Under the pieces are notes generated by a model. The model did no database searches and was not told the DNA's origin. It saw nothing but the letters and a program-made list of their open reading frames with translations. A stretch of 64,000 nt of DNA. Source: Companilactobacillus pabuli (GTDB lineage Bacteria > Bacillota > Bacilli > Lactobacillales > Lactobacillaceae). Of the stretch, positions 1 to 8,210 are shown in pieces; position 1 is the stretch's first letter, and each line of letters starts with the position of its first letter. A program made the position numbers and the translations under genes. The stretch lies in contig NZ_CP049366.1 of the NCBI RefSeq assembly GCF_014058425.1, positions 1,612,001 through 1,676,000 on the forward strand. The letters run 5' to 3'.

Positions 1-82
1 TAGCACGAAAATTGTTTTTCACTAAGTTAGCTTCTAAGTGTTGGCTATCTTTATCTTGGACAATTGCAACAATTAATTTCAT
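1..82 (-). CDS. darA: Cyclic-di-AMP receptor DarA (YaaQ/PII-like), 5' part only
   Basis: Only the first 27 codons are inside the window. They read MKLIVAIVQDKDSQHLEANL and on, the characteristic start of the YaaQ/DarA family, a small trimeric PII-like protein that binds c-di-AMP in Firmicutes. The ATG follows a GGAGG ribosome site by a normal spacing. The gene begins 4 nt after the tmk stop codon, the usual tmk-darA-holB order in this phylum, so it is probably co-transcribed with tmk. The rest of the protein lies beyond the left edge, so integrity cannot be judged. Confidence 0.88.
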   Translation of the reverse strand, partial: MKLIVAIVQDKDSQHLEANLVKNNFRA

Positions 83-85
83 AAT

Positions 86-736
86 TTATTTTCCTCCATT
101 AAAAACATCGGGAAATCTCTTGATTATAACATCTAAAGCATCAGCAACGACTTTTTCCACAGGTTGGGCAGCGTCGATAGTTTTGATTCGATCTGGATTA
201 TTCTTAACGATCTCCATGTATGAATCATAAACACGTTGATGGAATGACAAAGCTTCCTTCTCCAAACGATCCATTGCACCTTCGTGGTCTTTTCTAATTC
301 GACTAAGACCAACATCTGGCGTCACGTCAAAGTAAATTGTCAAATCAGGCAAATGGCCATCGATAGCAAAATCATTGATCTCAGTAACTTCTTTGGTACC
401 AATTTGACGACCGCCACCTTGGTAAGCAATTGAACTATCAACGAAACGATCACTCAACATAACCTTGCCTTCGTCTAAAGCTGGCAAAACAGCATCAACT
501 AAATGCTGACGTCTAGCCGCTGCGTACAATAGAGCTTCAGTTCTAGGGTCCATTTCTTCATCATGAATATCCAAAATAATTTTTCGGATTTTTTCAGCAA
601 TGATACTGCCGCCGGGTTCTCGAGAAAGAACGACTTCTTTATCAGTTCTTTCCTTCAAAAGTGGCAATAGCTTCTCAAGTGCAGTCGTTTTGCCCGCTCC
701 ATCTGGTCCTTCAAATGATATAAATATTCCTGACAT
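86..736 (-). CDS. tmk: Thymidylate kinase (dTMP kinase)
   Basis: This 216-residue protein phosphorylates dTMP to dTDP in the cytoplasm for DNA synthesis. The P-loop GPDGAGKTT lies at residues 10-18, followed by the DR(F/Y)-type motif (SDRFVDSSIAYQGGGR) and a lid region with basic residues (LSRIRKDHEGAMDRLE). Length and motifs match the bacterial TMK family. It sits downstream of recR-yaaL and directly upstream of darA, the conserved Firmicutes arrangement, but is separated from yaaL by an unusual gap of about 390 bp that contains folded elements, so it probably has its own promoter. Confidence 0.97.
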   Translation of the reverse strand: MSGIFISFEGPDGAGKTTALEKLLPLLKERTDKEVVLSREPGGSIIAEKIRKIILDIHDEEMDPRTEALLYAAARRQHLVDAVLPALDEGKVMLSDRFVDSSIAYQGGGRQIGTKEVTEINDFAIDGHLPDLTIYFDVTPDVGLSRIRKDHEGAMDRLEKEALSFHQRVYDSYMEIVKNNPDRIKTIDAAQPVEKVVADALDVIIKRFPDVFNGGK

Positions 737-843
737 TATATAACCCCTTTTAAATGATTACTACTATTTTACTTGAAAAACGAAATAAATGAAACTCATG
801 GCAAGTTGTTATTTGGTTTTGATTAAAAATAAATCGAAGTCAA

Positions 844-912
844 AAATAGCATTCATATATAGAATGTAGTTCTATTCAGAAGAACTACATTCTAATAATA
901 TGAATGCTATTT
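844..912. terminator. Long hairpin, probable bidirectional terminator
   Basis: Two nested arm pairs form one hairpin: 844-858 pairs exactly with 898-912, and 861-873 pairs exactly with 881-893, leaving a 7-nt loop. The outer arms continue into a T-rich run on the plus strand (after 912) and a short T-run on the minus strand. The size (about 28 bp of stem) exceeds an ordinary intrinsic terminator. It lies between the folded element at 944-1105 and tmk. Confidence 0.6.
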
Positions 913-943
913 ATTTTTTCTATTAAATTATAAAGCTACTATC

Positions 944-1105
944 TAGTCCGGAATAGCAAAGAAAATTGGCTCAGTAGTGAAATTATTCTTAGCAACTTGT
1001 TGCTTAGAATAAGGCCGAGTTTTGAGATTTTGCGCACTTGATTTATGCAAAAGTTCAAAATCGTGCCCACTACGTTCCAGCCAAATTTTCTTTGCTATGG
1101 AGGAC
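944..1105. ncRNA. Highly folded ~160-nt element (candidate structured RNA or dispersed repeat)
   Basis: This stretch has no convincing ORF but strong secondary structure on either strand. The terminal arms pair (TAGCAAAGAAAA near 953-964 with TTTTCTTTGCTA near 1086-1097), continuing through TTGGCT/AGCCAA and GTAGTG/CACTAC. Inside are two more hairpins: an 11-of-12 bp stem around 984-1010 and a stem of TTTTGC/GCAAAA type around 1028-1053. A rod with internal branches could be a small RNA (a 6S-like RNA is one possibility) or a palindromic intergenic repeat. No second copy was noticed in the window. The coding strand is not determined. Confidence 0.5.
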
Positions 1106-1122
1106 GGCAGTTAAAAACACTA

Positions 1123-1410
1123 CTACCAGTGCTTTTCAGCTCGACTAGGTTGCTTCAAGAAAGTATCTTCTTCACCAAAAATAATATTGGTCGTAGCCTT
1201 AGCTTGGGCCTTTCTTCTTCTAGCTTCTAAATACAAAAATTGATACTTCAATTGATCTAATTTCAAATGAATTCTTGTCGTATCGTCTACATCCACTGAA
1301 TTATTAATCATTCTTTGGGTATTCCCGATTCGTCTTTGAATCTGGTGAATATTATCTAAGAGGCGATCGTCTTCCATTTTTTGGACAGACATTTTCTTTC
1401 TACCAAACAT
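1123..1410 (-). CDS. yaaL: YaaL family protein (DUF2508)
   Basis: This 95-residue soluble, highly charged protein is rich in Arg, Lys and Gln and probably alpha-helical. The pattern DDRLLDNIHQIQRRI followed by LKYQFLYLEARRRKA fits the YaaL/DUF2508 family that follows recR in Firmicutes. Molecular function is unknown. It starts immediately after the recR stop codon, so it is probably the last gene of a dnaX-ybaB-recR-yaaL operon. The C-terminal tail after about residue 75 is longer than typical and not recognisable. Confidence 0.85.
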   Translation of the reverse strand: MFGRKKMSVQKMEDDRLLDNIHQIQRRIGNTQRMINNSVDVDDTTRIHLKLDQLKYQFLYLEARRRKAQAKATTNIIFGEEDTFLKQPSRAEKHW

Positions 1411-1411
1411 G

Positions 1412-2011
1412 TTAAATCTCCCTGCGACCTAGAACAGCACTCTTTAACGTCATTTCATCGGCATATTCAATGTCTGATCCGACTGCTAAACCATGTGCCA
1501 GTCTAGTTACTTTTATTCCAGCTGGCTTAACTAATTTGGCTAAATATTGAGCGGTTGCTTCCCCTTCTGGGGTTGCATTTGTAGCAATAATCAATTCTTT
1601 AACGCTTTGATTTTGCTTCAAACGATTAAGCAACATCTTAATATTCAAATCTTCTGGGCCAACTCCATCAACTGGCGATAAGACCCCTCCTAGGACGTGA
1701 TACAACCCGTTATAGCCGTTCATATCATCTAAGGACATGATGTCTTTAGCTTGTTCGACGACTAAAATAGTTGATTGATCACGACTCTTATCACTACAAA
1801 TTGGACAAATATCCTCAGTGGTAATATTTCCACAAATCTTACATTTCTTTAAATCTGTTTTAGCGGAAATTAAATTATCAGCAAATTCTTTAACTTGGTC
1901 TTTGTCCATACCAAGTGTGAAAAATGCCATTCGAGTAGCAGTCTTGCGACCAATACCCGGTAACATCATATAGCTATCGATTAATTTCGAAATTGGTTCT
2001 GGATATTTCAT
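1412..2011 (-). CDS. recR: Recombination mediator RecR
   Basis: This 199-residue protein acts with RecO and RecF to load RecA at single-strand gaps during recombinational repair. Visible features are the N-terminal helix-hairpin-helix region ([21 protein letters not shown]), a four-cysteine zinc finger (CKICGN...CPICSD) near residues 57-72, and a Toprim domain containing the [19 protein letters not shown] motif. The length matches the family. Its ATG overlaps the ybaB stop codon by one base (TAATG), which suggests translational coupling. Confidence 0.97.
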   Translation of the reverse strand: MKYPEPISKLIDSYMMLPGIGRKTATRMAFFTLGMDKDQVKEFADNLISAKTDLKKCKICGNITTEDICPICSDKSRDQSTILVVEQAKDIMSLDDMNGYNGLYHVLGGVLSPVDGVGPEDLNIKMLLNRLKQNQSVKELIIATNATPEGEATAQYLAKLVKPAGIKVTRLAHGLAVGSDIEYADEMTLKSAVLGRREI

Positions 2012-2340
2012 TACATCAACCCGTTTGTGTATTTACCTAATTTTGCTTGCTTGTCATCATCAACAGCCTTGAAAGCATTGTTCAAAGCATCGATCAACAT
2101 ATCTTGCAATGTATCTGGATCATCTGGATCGATAATCTTGTCGCTGATTGTCATATCAGCAATCTTCTTGTCACCAGTAACTTTAACTACAACAAAATCA
2201 TCGACTGATTTACCAGTGTATTCTGTCTTATTAAGTTCTTCAGTTGTAGCTTGAACTTCTTTTTGCATCTTTTGGGCTTGGCGCATGATATTGGCCATGT
2301 TGCCACCCATTCCACCCATATTTGGCATTCCTTTACTCAT
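2011..2340 (-). CDS. ybaB: YbaB/EbfC family nucleoid-associated protein
   Basis: This 109-residue protein belongs to the YbaB/EbfC family, dimeric DNA-binding nucleoid-associated proteins. It has the typical Met/Gly-rich start ([22 protein letters not shown]), the central [11 protein letters not shown]-type strand, and a C-terminal helix ending [14 protein letters not shown]. It lies between dnaX and recR, its conserved position, 11 nt after dnaX, and shares one base with recR. A ribosome site (AGGAGGAA) precedes the start. Confidence 0.95.
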   Translation of the reverse strand: MSKGMPNMGGMGGNMANIMRQAQKMQKEVQATTEELNKTEYTGKSVDDFVVVKVTGDKKIADMTISDKIIDPDDPDTLQDMLIDALNNAFKAVDDDKQAKLGKYTNGLM

Positions 2341-2351
2341 AATAATTCCTC

Positions 2352-4058
2352 CTAGTCATTTTTTACATCAACTATATCGTCACCAAATAATTTTAATGCT
2401 TCATCAACGGTGGGATCAGTTTTTTTAGTTTCTTTATTAGATTTTACCGTGTTTTTCTTGGTTGAATCAATATTATTATCAATATATTCTTTTCTTATTT
2501 TAGGCCAGTCGACCTTAGGCACGAGAACTATTTGACAATCTTTTTTCAACAACCTACTAGCATTGTCGGTCAAAGACTGCAAAAAGTCACTATCATCTTG
2601 AACTTGTTCGAACCACATAGCGTAATCAAAAGCGACTACGATACCTTCTGAAGATGCAGCAACTGGTTGTGCGACTCTCATCATAGCACGTTGTGAAATT
2701 GAAAGCATACTCATTAGTTCGGGCCACATATCTCTAGCCGCTGCCAAATCATTCTTAGTAGCACTGCCGAGAACTTTATAAATTGCTGTCTTGTTCAAAC
2801 GAGTATTGTTGTTGGCACGATGATGAGGCTTAGGCTTTGAACTGCTCTTTTGAACGACTGCCCCACTAGACAAATCTTTGACCTCATTTTGTAGGTGAGA
2901 AACTTCATCACGCAATTTATCGATGACTTCATTTTCAACTGGCGCTTCTGCTTCTGGAGCACTAGTTTTAGCTACCTTAGGCTCAGAAATCTTAACTGTC
3001 AAAATTTCCATATAAATATCAGTTTGATTGGAATTTTTAAGATTCTTTTGGGTTGCACTAACTTGATCAACGATATAAAACAAGCGGTCATTGTCAAATT
3101 TATCCGCAATTGCCAACAATTCTTTGGTCATGACTGAACTATCCATCTGATTAGATAAATCAGAATTGGAATTATACAAAATCAAATTACGACAAACTCG
3201 AATGATCATCTCTGTAAATCGTAAAGCTGAACGACCACTCTCTAAGATTTGATACAAACTCGTCAAAGCTTGAGCAGGCTTATTTTCAGCGATAGCCGTC
3301 ATATAAGAAACAATCTGTTCATTGCTCAAAGCGCCGGTTACTTCTTGGGCATTTTTAAGCGTTAATTCATCATCGCCATATGACAAAGCCTGGTCCAAAA
3401 TACTCAAAGCATCACGCATTCCACCTTCAGCAGAAGCAGCGATAATGTCCAATCCTTCTTCGTCATACTTAATATTCTTATCATTTAAAATAAAAGTCAT
3501 TCGTTTCAGGATATCTTGTTTAGAGATTCTTCTGAAATTAAAACTTTGCGTTCTAGAAATAATTGTTGCGGGAATCTTTTGCGGTTCGGTTGTTGCCAAA
3601 ATAAACATAACATTTGCTGGTGGTTCTTCCAATGTTTTCAGTAAGGCATTGAATGCACCTTGAGAAAGCATATGAACTTCATCAATGATATAAACTTTAT
3701 ATTTGGCTTCAGTTGGAGCGTATTTAACTTTGTCACGAATGTCACGGATCTCTTCGACACCATTGTTTGAGGCGGCATCAATTTCAATCACATCATTTAA
3801 ACGATTTTCATTTGCTGCCAAACAAATTTCACATTCATTACAAGGTTCGCCATCTTGGGGGTTAAGACAATTGACTGCCTTAGCTAAAATCTTTGCACAG
3901 GATGTCTTTCCAGTACCACGTGGCCCACTGAATAAATACGCATGACTAGTCATATTGCTAGCCACCGCATTTCTCAGGGTCTGAGTAATGACATCTTGGC
4001 CAATTACGTCAGAAAAAGTTTGGGGACGCCAAACTCGATAAAGTGCTTGATATGCCAT
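2352..4058 (-). CDS. dnaX: DNA polymerase III subunits gamma/tau
   Basis: This 568-residue clamp-loader ATPase is the tau-like subunit of the replicase. The N-terminal AAA+ module has Walker A GPRGTGKTS near residue 45, a zinc-binding cysteine set (CLNP...CNECEIC), Walker B IIDEVHM and the sensor-1 region ATTEPQKIPATIISR. Domain III follows, and the C-terminal third is a low-complexity linker and a tau-type domain. It is the first gene of the dnaX-ybaB-recR-yaaL operon, downstream of the SRP RNA. The only A7 run (ACTAAAAAAACT) is close to the C-terminus, so a gamma-producing frameshift of the E. coli type is not evident. Confidence 0.97.
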   Translation of the reverse strand: MAYQALYRVWRPQTFSDVIGQDVITQTLRNAVASNMTSHAYLFSGPRGTGKTSCAKILAKAVNCLNPQDGEPCNECEICLAANENRLNDVIEIDAASNNGVEEIRDIRDKVKYAPTEAKYKVYIIDEVHMLSQGAFNALLKTLEEPPANVMFILATTEPQKIPATIISRTQSFNFRRISKQDILKRMTFILNDKNIKYDEEGLDIIAASAEGGMRDALSILDQALSYGDDELTLKNAQEVTGALSNEQIVSYMTAIAENKPAQALTSLYQILESGRSALRFTEMIIRVCRNLILYNSNSDLSNQMDSSVMTKELLAIADKFDNDRLFYIVDQVSATQKNLKNSNQTDIYMEILTVKISEPKVAKTSAPEAEAPVENEVIDKLRDEVSHLQNEVKDLSSGAVVQKSSSKPKPHHRANNNTRLNKTAIYKVLGSATKNDLAAARDMWPELMSMLSISQRAMMRVAQPVAASSEGIVVAFDYAMWFEQVQDDSDFLQSLTDNASRLLKKDCQIVLVPKVDWPKIRKEYIDNNIDSTKKNTVKSNKETKKTDPTVDEALKLFGDDIVDVKND

Positions 4059-4098
4059 TTTTTCTCCTTCAAAAAAATCTGATATGTAAATTTTAACA

Positions 4099-4131
4099 CA
4101 AAAAAACTCCTAATCCGGAATAGATTAGGAG
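4099..4131 (-). terminator. Intrinsic terminator of the SRP RNA gene
   Basis: The arms at 4107-4115 and 4123-4131 form a perfect 9-bp stem with a 7-nt loop, followed on the minus strand by a run of T (A-run at 4099-4106). It lies directly after the SRP RNA and before dnaX. Confidence 0.85.
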
Positions 4132-4149
4132 GCTAATATACATAACAAA

Positions 4150-4238
4150 AGGCACATGGTACACCTTACTTAGTGCTGCTTTCTTCCGAACCTGACACGA
4201 TTCACAAGAGCACCATTGCCCTAAGGCCTTACGGCAAT
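4150..4238 (-). ncRNA. ffs: Signal recognition particle 4.5S-type RNA
   Basis: The minus strand at 4173-4196 carries the SRP domain IV hallmark GTCAGGTTCGGAAG followed by AAAGCAGCAC, where Ffh binds. The flanks GGCAATGGTGC and GTACCATGTGCC pair to close the rod. The position between tadA and dnaX is the usual one in Lactobacillales, and a terminator follows. Size is about 90 nt, the short bacterial form without an Alu domain. The exact ends are estimated; a TATAGT-like -10 sits upstream near 4250. Confidence 0.92.
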
Positions 4239-4268
4239 AACTATGATACTATAAATTACAAATTTTTT

Positions 4269-4745
4269 CTACTTTTTGCGACGAATTTCTCGAAAGAAAT
4301 TGCGAAGTAAGTCAGCTGCCTCTTGGTCTTTGACCCCACTCAGCACTTCTGGTTGGTGATTGTAGCGGGTCTCAGCCAACAAATTATTGATAGAACCAAC
4401 TGACCCTGCTTTAGGATCCTTGGCACCATAAATAACTTCTTCGATACGACTGTTGATGATAGCACCCGCACACATTGGACAAGGTTCCAGCGTGACAAAC
4501 AAACTCGTGTGTTCCAAACGCCAACTACCAACTTTTGCACAGGCCGCTTCAATTGCAATGATTTCCGCATGCTTAATCGCATTTTGGGTTTCTTCGCGTT
4601 CATTTGAACCACTAGCAATCACTTCTCCGGTTTGGTTGTCCACTATGACACAACCAATCGGAACTTCTCTTCTTGATTCAGCTTTTTTTGCTTCCTCTAA
4701 TGCTAAATCCATGTACTCATTTATTTTATCTTCTGAAAATATCAT
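4269..4745 (-). CDS. tadA: tRNA-specific adenosine-34 deaminase
   Basis: This 158-residue zinc enzyme converts A34 of tRNA-Arg(ACG) to inosine in the cytoplasm. The deaminase signature is present: HAEIIAIEAA (zinc His and catalytic Glu) near residue 58, and PCPMCAG with both zinc cysteines near residues 88-91. Length fits the family. It lies next to the SRP RNA gene as in related genomes and starts 2 nt after the stop of the small membrane-protein gene upstream. Confidence 0.95.
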   Translation of the reverse strand: MIFSEDKINEYMDLALEEAKKAESRREVPIGCVIVDNQTGEVIASGSNEREETQNAIKHAEIIAIEAACAKVGSWRLEHTSLFVTLEPCPMCAGAIINSRIEEVIYGAKDPKAGSVGSINNLLAETRYNHQPEVLSGVKDQEAADLLRNFFREIRRKK

Positions 4746-4747
4746 TT

Positions 4748-5062
4748 TTAACCGATTAAATTAGTTACTTTCTTTTCTAAATATTTGGGAAATACTGGTG
4801 CTTTGAGTTTTAATTGTTCCTGTTCTTTTTTCAAAGTTTCCAAGATATCAATCAATTCACGTACTTGATCATCGGATAATGTACCGACAAAAGCCATTAA
4901 TTTTTCGTTACCGTGAAGATATTTATCAACATACTCTTCTAATTTCGCACGATCTTTTTGAACCGTCTTATTTTTCAAAAGATGAATTACAGATGATACC
5001 GTTAAAATTGTACCTGCAGAAATTGCAGAAATAATAATTCCAATTACGATTTTTTTCTTCAT
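4748..5062 (-). CDS. Small protein with one N-terminal membrane segment, unknown function
   Basis: The ATG at 5062 has a clear GGAGG site 8 nt upstream; an upstream in-frame start would lack one. The 104-residue product has a positively charged N-terminus (MKKK) and a hydrophobic stretch over residues 4-24, followed by a charged helical region (KDRAKLEEYVDKYLHGNEK, then VRELIDILETLKKEQEQLKL). It is probably anchored in the membrane with a cytoplasmic or external helical domain. No family was recognised. It lies tightly between the rsmC-like gene and tadA, so it is co-transcribed with them. Confidence 0.75.
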   Translation of the reverse strand: MKKKIVIGIIISAISAGTILTVSSVIHLLKNKTVQKDRAKLEEYVDKYLHGNEKLMAFVGTLSDDQVRELIDILETLKKEQEQLKLKAPVFPKYLEKKVTNLIG

Positions 5063-5105
5063 AAGTAAACGCCTCCAACATGAATATACCATATTCAGGA
5101 GTAAT

Positions 5106-5708
5106 TTAAATCAATTTACTTTTCAAAATATAATATCCTTTATCACGTGTAACCACTTCAACGTTGCCAAAAGTTGCATCCATTAGTTTTTTAGCTGAAG
5201 GAGCACCTTGTTTCTTTTGCAAGACGATCCATAATTCACCATTTGGTTCGAGATAATCCTTTGAGTCAGCTAAAATTGAATTGACAACTTTTTTACCAGC
5301 ACGAACTGGTGGATTGGAAACGATCAATGCATACTTGCCTGATACCTTATCGTAAGTATCTGATTCAAAGATCTCAACATTTTTAATTTGATTGTTGTCG
5401 GCATTTTTCTTAGCCAAATCTAATGCTCTTAGATTAACATCAACCATAGTTACGTCACGTTTTGTCTGTTCTTTAGCCAAAGCCAAACCGATCGGACCGT
5501 AGCCACAGCCAACGTCTAAGATATTGCCATTAGGAATGTTCTGGAAATCAATTGCTTCAATTAATACTCGCGAACCGTAATCAATCGTTTGTCTAGAAAA
5601 AACCCCACTGTCAGACATAAAATCCAAATTATGTTTGCGCAAAGTAAAATTGAAATTCTTAACTTCATGCTCCACACTAGGAGTATTTTCAAAATATTGA
5701 TTAGCCAT
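5106..5708 (-). CDS. Class I SAM-dependent methyltransferase, RsmC/YbxB-like
   Basis: The protein has the SAM-binding motif DVGCGYGPIGLAL near residue 65, an acidic residue after strand 2 (MVDVNLRAL) and the catalytic NPP motif (IVSNPPVRAGKKV) of N-methyltransferases acting on guanine or adenine. The MTS domain and the location directly downstream of rplL match B. subtilis YbxB, a 16S rRNA guanine-N2 methyltransferase candidate. The ATG at 5708 is preferred because AGGAAGG is 8-9 nt upstream; the alternative ATG three codons earlier abuts that site. A terminator separates it from rplL, so read-through or a separate promoter is needed. Confidence 0.88.
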   Translation of the reverse strand: MANQYFENTPSVEHEVKNFNFTLRKHNLDFMSDSGVFSRQTIDYGSRVLIEAIDFQNIPNGNILDVGCGYGPIGLALAKEQTKRDVTMVDVNLRALDLAKKNADNNQIKNVEIFESDTYDKVSGKYALIVSNPPVRAGKKVVNSILADSKDYLEPNGELWIVLQKKQGAPSAKKLMDATFGNVEVVTRDKGYYILKSKLI

Positions 5709-5732
5709 AGGTTTCATCCTTCCTTTTTTGGA

Positions 5733-5758
5733 TAAAAAAAAATCCTCTTACGAGGATT
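5733..5758 (-). terminator. Intrinsic terminator after rplL
   Basis: AATCCTC (5741-5747) pairs with GAGGATT (5752-5758) around a 4-nt loop, followed on the minus strand by eight or more T. It ends the rplJ-rplL transcript. Confidence 0.85.
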
Positions 5759-5777
5759 AATTTTAACATAAAGTGTA

Positions 5778-6146
5778 TTACTTCAATGTAACTGTTGCAC
5801 CAACAGCTTCTAGTTTAGCCTTCATGTCGTCAGCGTCAGCCTTAGCAACGCCTTCCTTGATAACCTTAGGAGCACCATCAACAAGGTCCTTTGAGTCCTT
5901 CAAGCCAAGTCCTGTGATACCACGAACTTCCTTGATAACCTTAACCTTTTCTTGACCTGCTTCTGTAAGTTCAACGTCAAATGAGTCCTTTTCTGCAGCA
6001 GCGTCGCCACCAGCAGCACCGGCAGCAGCAACTGGAGCAGCAGCCTTAACGTCAAATTCGTCTTCAATAGCCTTAACAAGGTCGTTAAGTTCTAGAATTG
6101 AAGCATCTTTTAAATCATCGATAATCTTTTGTGTATCTAAAGCCAT
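5778..6146 (-). CDS. rplL: 50S ribosomal protein L7/L12
   Basis: This is the stalk protein that recruits translation GTPases to the ribosome. At 122 residues it shows the N-terminal dimerisation helix region, an Ala/Gly-rich hinge ([17 protein letters not shown]) and the globular C-terminal domain with [24 protein letters not shown]. The ATG at 6146 follows GGAGG by 8 nt; a TTG five codons upstream overlaps that ribosome site and is rejected. It is the second gene of the L10 operon, followed by a strong terminator. Confidence 0.98.
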   Translation of the reverse strand: MALDTQKIIDDLKDASILELNDLVKAIEDEFDVKAAAPVAAAGAAGGDAAAEKDSFDVELTEAGQEKVKVIKEVRGITGLGLKDSKDLVDGAPKVIKEGVAKADADDMKAKLEAVGATVTLK

Positions 6147-6184
6147 TATTGTATCCTCCAAATATTATGAGTTTTTTTAGTTAA

Positions 6185-6691
6185 TTAAGCTTCTTGTCCG
6201 TCGTCTTCTTTGTCTGCGAGTGCTTTAACAACCATAGCAAAGTCACGTACAGGAGCTTGTAATACAGATACCAACATTGATAGCATGCCATCTCTGTCTG
6301 GTAATGTAGCTAATTCTTGAATTTCGTCAAGAGATGCAGCTTTACCTTCGATGATTCCACCCTTGATTTCAACGGCGTCAACATCTTTGGCAAACTTAGC
6401 AGCAATCTTAGCAGGTCCAACAGGATCTTCTTCAGAATAAGCGATAGCTGTAGGTCCAACGAAGAACTTCTCTAGACCTTCAACACCAGCTTTTTCAGCT
6501 GCACGTCTCAAGATTGTATTCTTAACAACTTGCATAGTAGCATTTTGTTCACGTAATTCAGCACGCATTTCAGTTGCTTGTTCAACTGTTAGACCTAAGT
6601 AATCAACAACGATTACTGATTTTGCGCCTGTAAGTTGCTTAGCAATTTCATCTACTTCTGCTTGTTTTTGTGCTAATACTTCTTGCTTCAT
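6185..6691 (-). CDS. rplJ: 50S ribosomal protein L10
   Basis: This 168-residue protein is the base of the ribosomal stalk that carries L12 dimers. The N-terminal rRNA-binding domain includes KSVIVVDYLGLTVEQATEMR and the pattern QVVKNTILRRAAE. A GGAGG site lies 10 nt before the ATG. A long 5' leader with an attenuator (6742-6850) indicates autogenous control by the L10-L12 complex. Confidence 0.98.
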   Translation of the reverse strand: MKQEVLAQKQAEVDEIAKQLTGAKSVIVVDYLGLTVEQATEMRAELREQNATMQVVKNTILRRAAEKAGVEGLEKFFVGPTAIAYSEEDPVGPAKIAAKFAKDVDAVEIKGGIIEGKAASLDEIQELATLPDRDGMLSMLVSVLQAPVRDFAMVVKALADKEDDGQEA

Positions 6692-6741
6692 TATTACGTT
6701 TCACCTCCACAATTTTTTAGTTAATCTTCTACAAATTCGGC

Positions 6742-6779
6742 TAAAAATAAAATCTCTGTGCCCTAAGGACACAGAGATT
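6742..6779 (-). terminator. Attenuator hairpin in the L10 leader
   Basis: A perfect 10-bp stem (6751-6760 with 6770-6779) with a 9-nt loop is followed on the minus strand by TTTATTTTTAG. It lies between the L10-binding leader and rplJ and could act as a conditional terminator. Confidence 0.75.
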
Positions 6780-6850
6780 AAGTGAAATAATCTTCTGGCC
6801 TCGGCAGGATATTAAGACTTTCATCACCTGAGTCTTCGGTAGAAATCAAC
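6745..6850 (-). promoter_or_regulatory. Ribosomal protein L10 leader
   Basis: The minus-strand leader contains the conserved segments CCGAAGACTCAGGTG, AGTCTTAAT and CCTGCCGAGG typical of the Firmicutes L10 leader, which imitates the rRNA-binding site of L10 and allows feedback control of rplJ-rplL. It is followed by the attenuator hairpin. Confidence 0.85.
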
Positions 6851-6856
6851 TATGAT

Positions 6857-6885
6857 AATTTATCATTATTTTGGTAATTAGTCAA
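6857..6885 (-). promoter_or_regulatory. Promoter of the rplJ-rplL transcript
   Basis: On the minus strand TTGACT (6885-6880) and TAAATT (6862-6857) are separated by exactly 17 nt, placing the start of transcription just before the L10 leader. Confidence 0.65.
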
Positions 6886-6891
6886 CACTTA

Positions 6892-7572
6892 TTAAGCGTT
6901 GATCTTTAGACCAGGTCCAAATGTAGATGTCATGTTTACACTGACAATATAGTTACCCTTCAATGATGCAGGACGTGCTTTAGCAATTGTGTCGTAGAAT
7001 GAACTGAAGTTTTCTACTAACTTGTTTGTATCAAATGACATCTTACCGATTGGTGCGTGGATAAGACCATTTGAATCTACACGGTATGTAACTTGTCCGG
7101 CTTTAATATCATTAACAGCCTTTGTAACATCCATTGTAACTGTACCTGTCTTAGGGTTAGGCATCAAACCTTTAGGTCCAAGAACACGACCCAAACGACC
7201 AACTTTGGCCATCATAGGTGGTGTAGCAACGGCAACATCAAAGTCTAACCAGCCGTCTTGAATCTTTTCTACAAGGTCGTCTGAACCAACGATATCAGCG
7301 CCGGCTGCTTCTGCATCCTTAGCTTGTTGTCCTTCAGCGAAGACGATAACCTTTTGAGTTTTACCTGTACCGTTAGGTAGTACAATAGCACCACGAATTT
7401 GTTGATCAGCTTGTTTAGGATCAACATCCAAATTGATAGCAACTTCAACAGTTGCATCGAATTTAGCGTAGTCAACTTTCTTCAATAGTTCTACAGCTTC
7501 TTCAGCAGTATAACTTTTGTTTTTATCTACTTGTTTTAATGCTTCTGTATATTTTTTTCCATGCTTAGCCAT
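6892..7572 (-). CDS. rplA: 50S ribosomal protein L1
   Basis: This 226-residue rRNA-binding protein of the L1 stalk region carries the family signature [29 protein letters not shown]. The start is the ATG at 7572 ([14 protein letters not shown]), preceded by AGGAGG at good spacing; 16 extra in-frame residues upstream overlap the ribosome site and are not coding. It follows rplK within the same operon. Confidence 0.97.
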   Translation of the reverse strand: MAKHGKKYTEALKQVDKNKSYTAEEAVELLKKVDYAKFDATVEVAINLDVDPKQADQQIRGAIVLPNGTGKTQKVIVFAEGQQAKDAEAAGADIVGSDDLVEKIQDGWLDFDVAVATPPMMAKVGRLGRVLGPKGLMPNPKTGTVTMDVTKAVNDIKAGQVTYRVDSNGLIHAPIGKMSFDTNKLVENFSSFYDTIAKARPASLKGNYIVSVNMTSTFGPGLKINA

Positions 7573-7668
7573 GCTAAGTTCCTCCTTGCTTTGTGGTCTT
7601 ACGGGGTTTTCCCCTCCCACTTGTTAAGAATGTTTTCACATTCTTTGTAAACTGCTCAATCTAGTCTT

Positions 7669-8091
7669 TTACTTTACTTCAAAGCCCATACTTCTTGCAG
7701 TACCAGCAACCATACGCATTGCAGCATCAACGTCTGCAGCATTTAGGTCTTTCATTTTGGTTTCAGCAATTTCGCGAACTTGGTCTTCAGTAACTGTGGC
7801 AACCTTGTTTGTGTTAGGTTCGCCAGAGCCCTTTTCAACGCCAGCAGCTTTCTTCAATAGAACTGCAGCTGGTGGTGTCTTAGTAACGAAATCGAATGAA
7901 CGGTCTTCGTATACTGAGATAACAACAGGGATAATCATACCCTTTTGATCTTGTGTACGTGCATTGAAGTCCTTTGTAAAGGCAACAATGTTAATACCAG
8001 CTTGTCCTAGTGCAGGACCAACTGGAGGAGCTGGAGTAGCCTGTCCAGCAGGGATTTGTAATTTTACTACGTTAGCAACTTTTTTAGCCAC
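7669..8091 (-). CDS. rplK: 50S ribosomal protein L11
   Basis: This 140-residue protein of the GTPase-associated centre contains [18 protein letters not shown] and the C-terminal AGTARSMG signature. The start is taken as GTG at 8091, 8 nt after GGAGG, giving (V/M)[10 protein letters not shown], the conserved N-terminus; the longer in-frame reading has no counterpart in L11 proteins. It heads the rplK-rplA pair. Confidence 0.96.
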   Translation of the reverse strand: MAKKVANVVKLQIPAGQATPAPPVGPALGQAGINIVAFTKDFNARTQDQKGMIIPVVISVYEDRSFDFVTKTPPAAVLLKKAAGVEKGSGEPNTNKVATVTEDQVREIAETKMKDLNAADVDAAMRMVAGTARSMGFEVK

Positions 8092-8178
8092 GGTGCATAC
8101 CTCCTTGTTCCGTGATGTGGTCATGATGAGAATAAAAATTTTCTCTCCCACATGTATGTGTCAAAAACATACCGTTAT

Positions 8179-8207
8179 ATAGTAGCACGGCCTACTAGTC
8201 TTTTCAA
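8179..8207 (-). promoter_or_regulatory. Promoter of rplK-rplA
   Basis: Minus-strand TTGAAA (8207-8202) and TACTAT (8184-8179) are 17 nt apart, directly after the nusG stop codon, leaving an rplK leader of about 80 nt. Confidence 0.55.
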
Positions 8208-8210
8208 TAA

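Noticed and set aside
1045-1230. Open frame on the plus strand
   Set aside because: It lies inside the folded element and runs antisense into yaaL; no ribosome site.
2400-2450. A7 run in dnaX as a programmed frameshift site (gamma subunit)
   Set aside because: It is near the C-terminus, so a shift there would not give a gamma-like product; no typical slippery site was seen in the middle of the gene.
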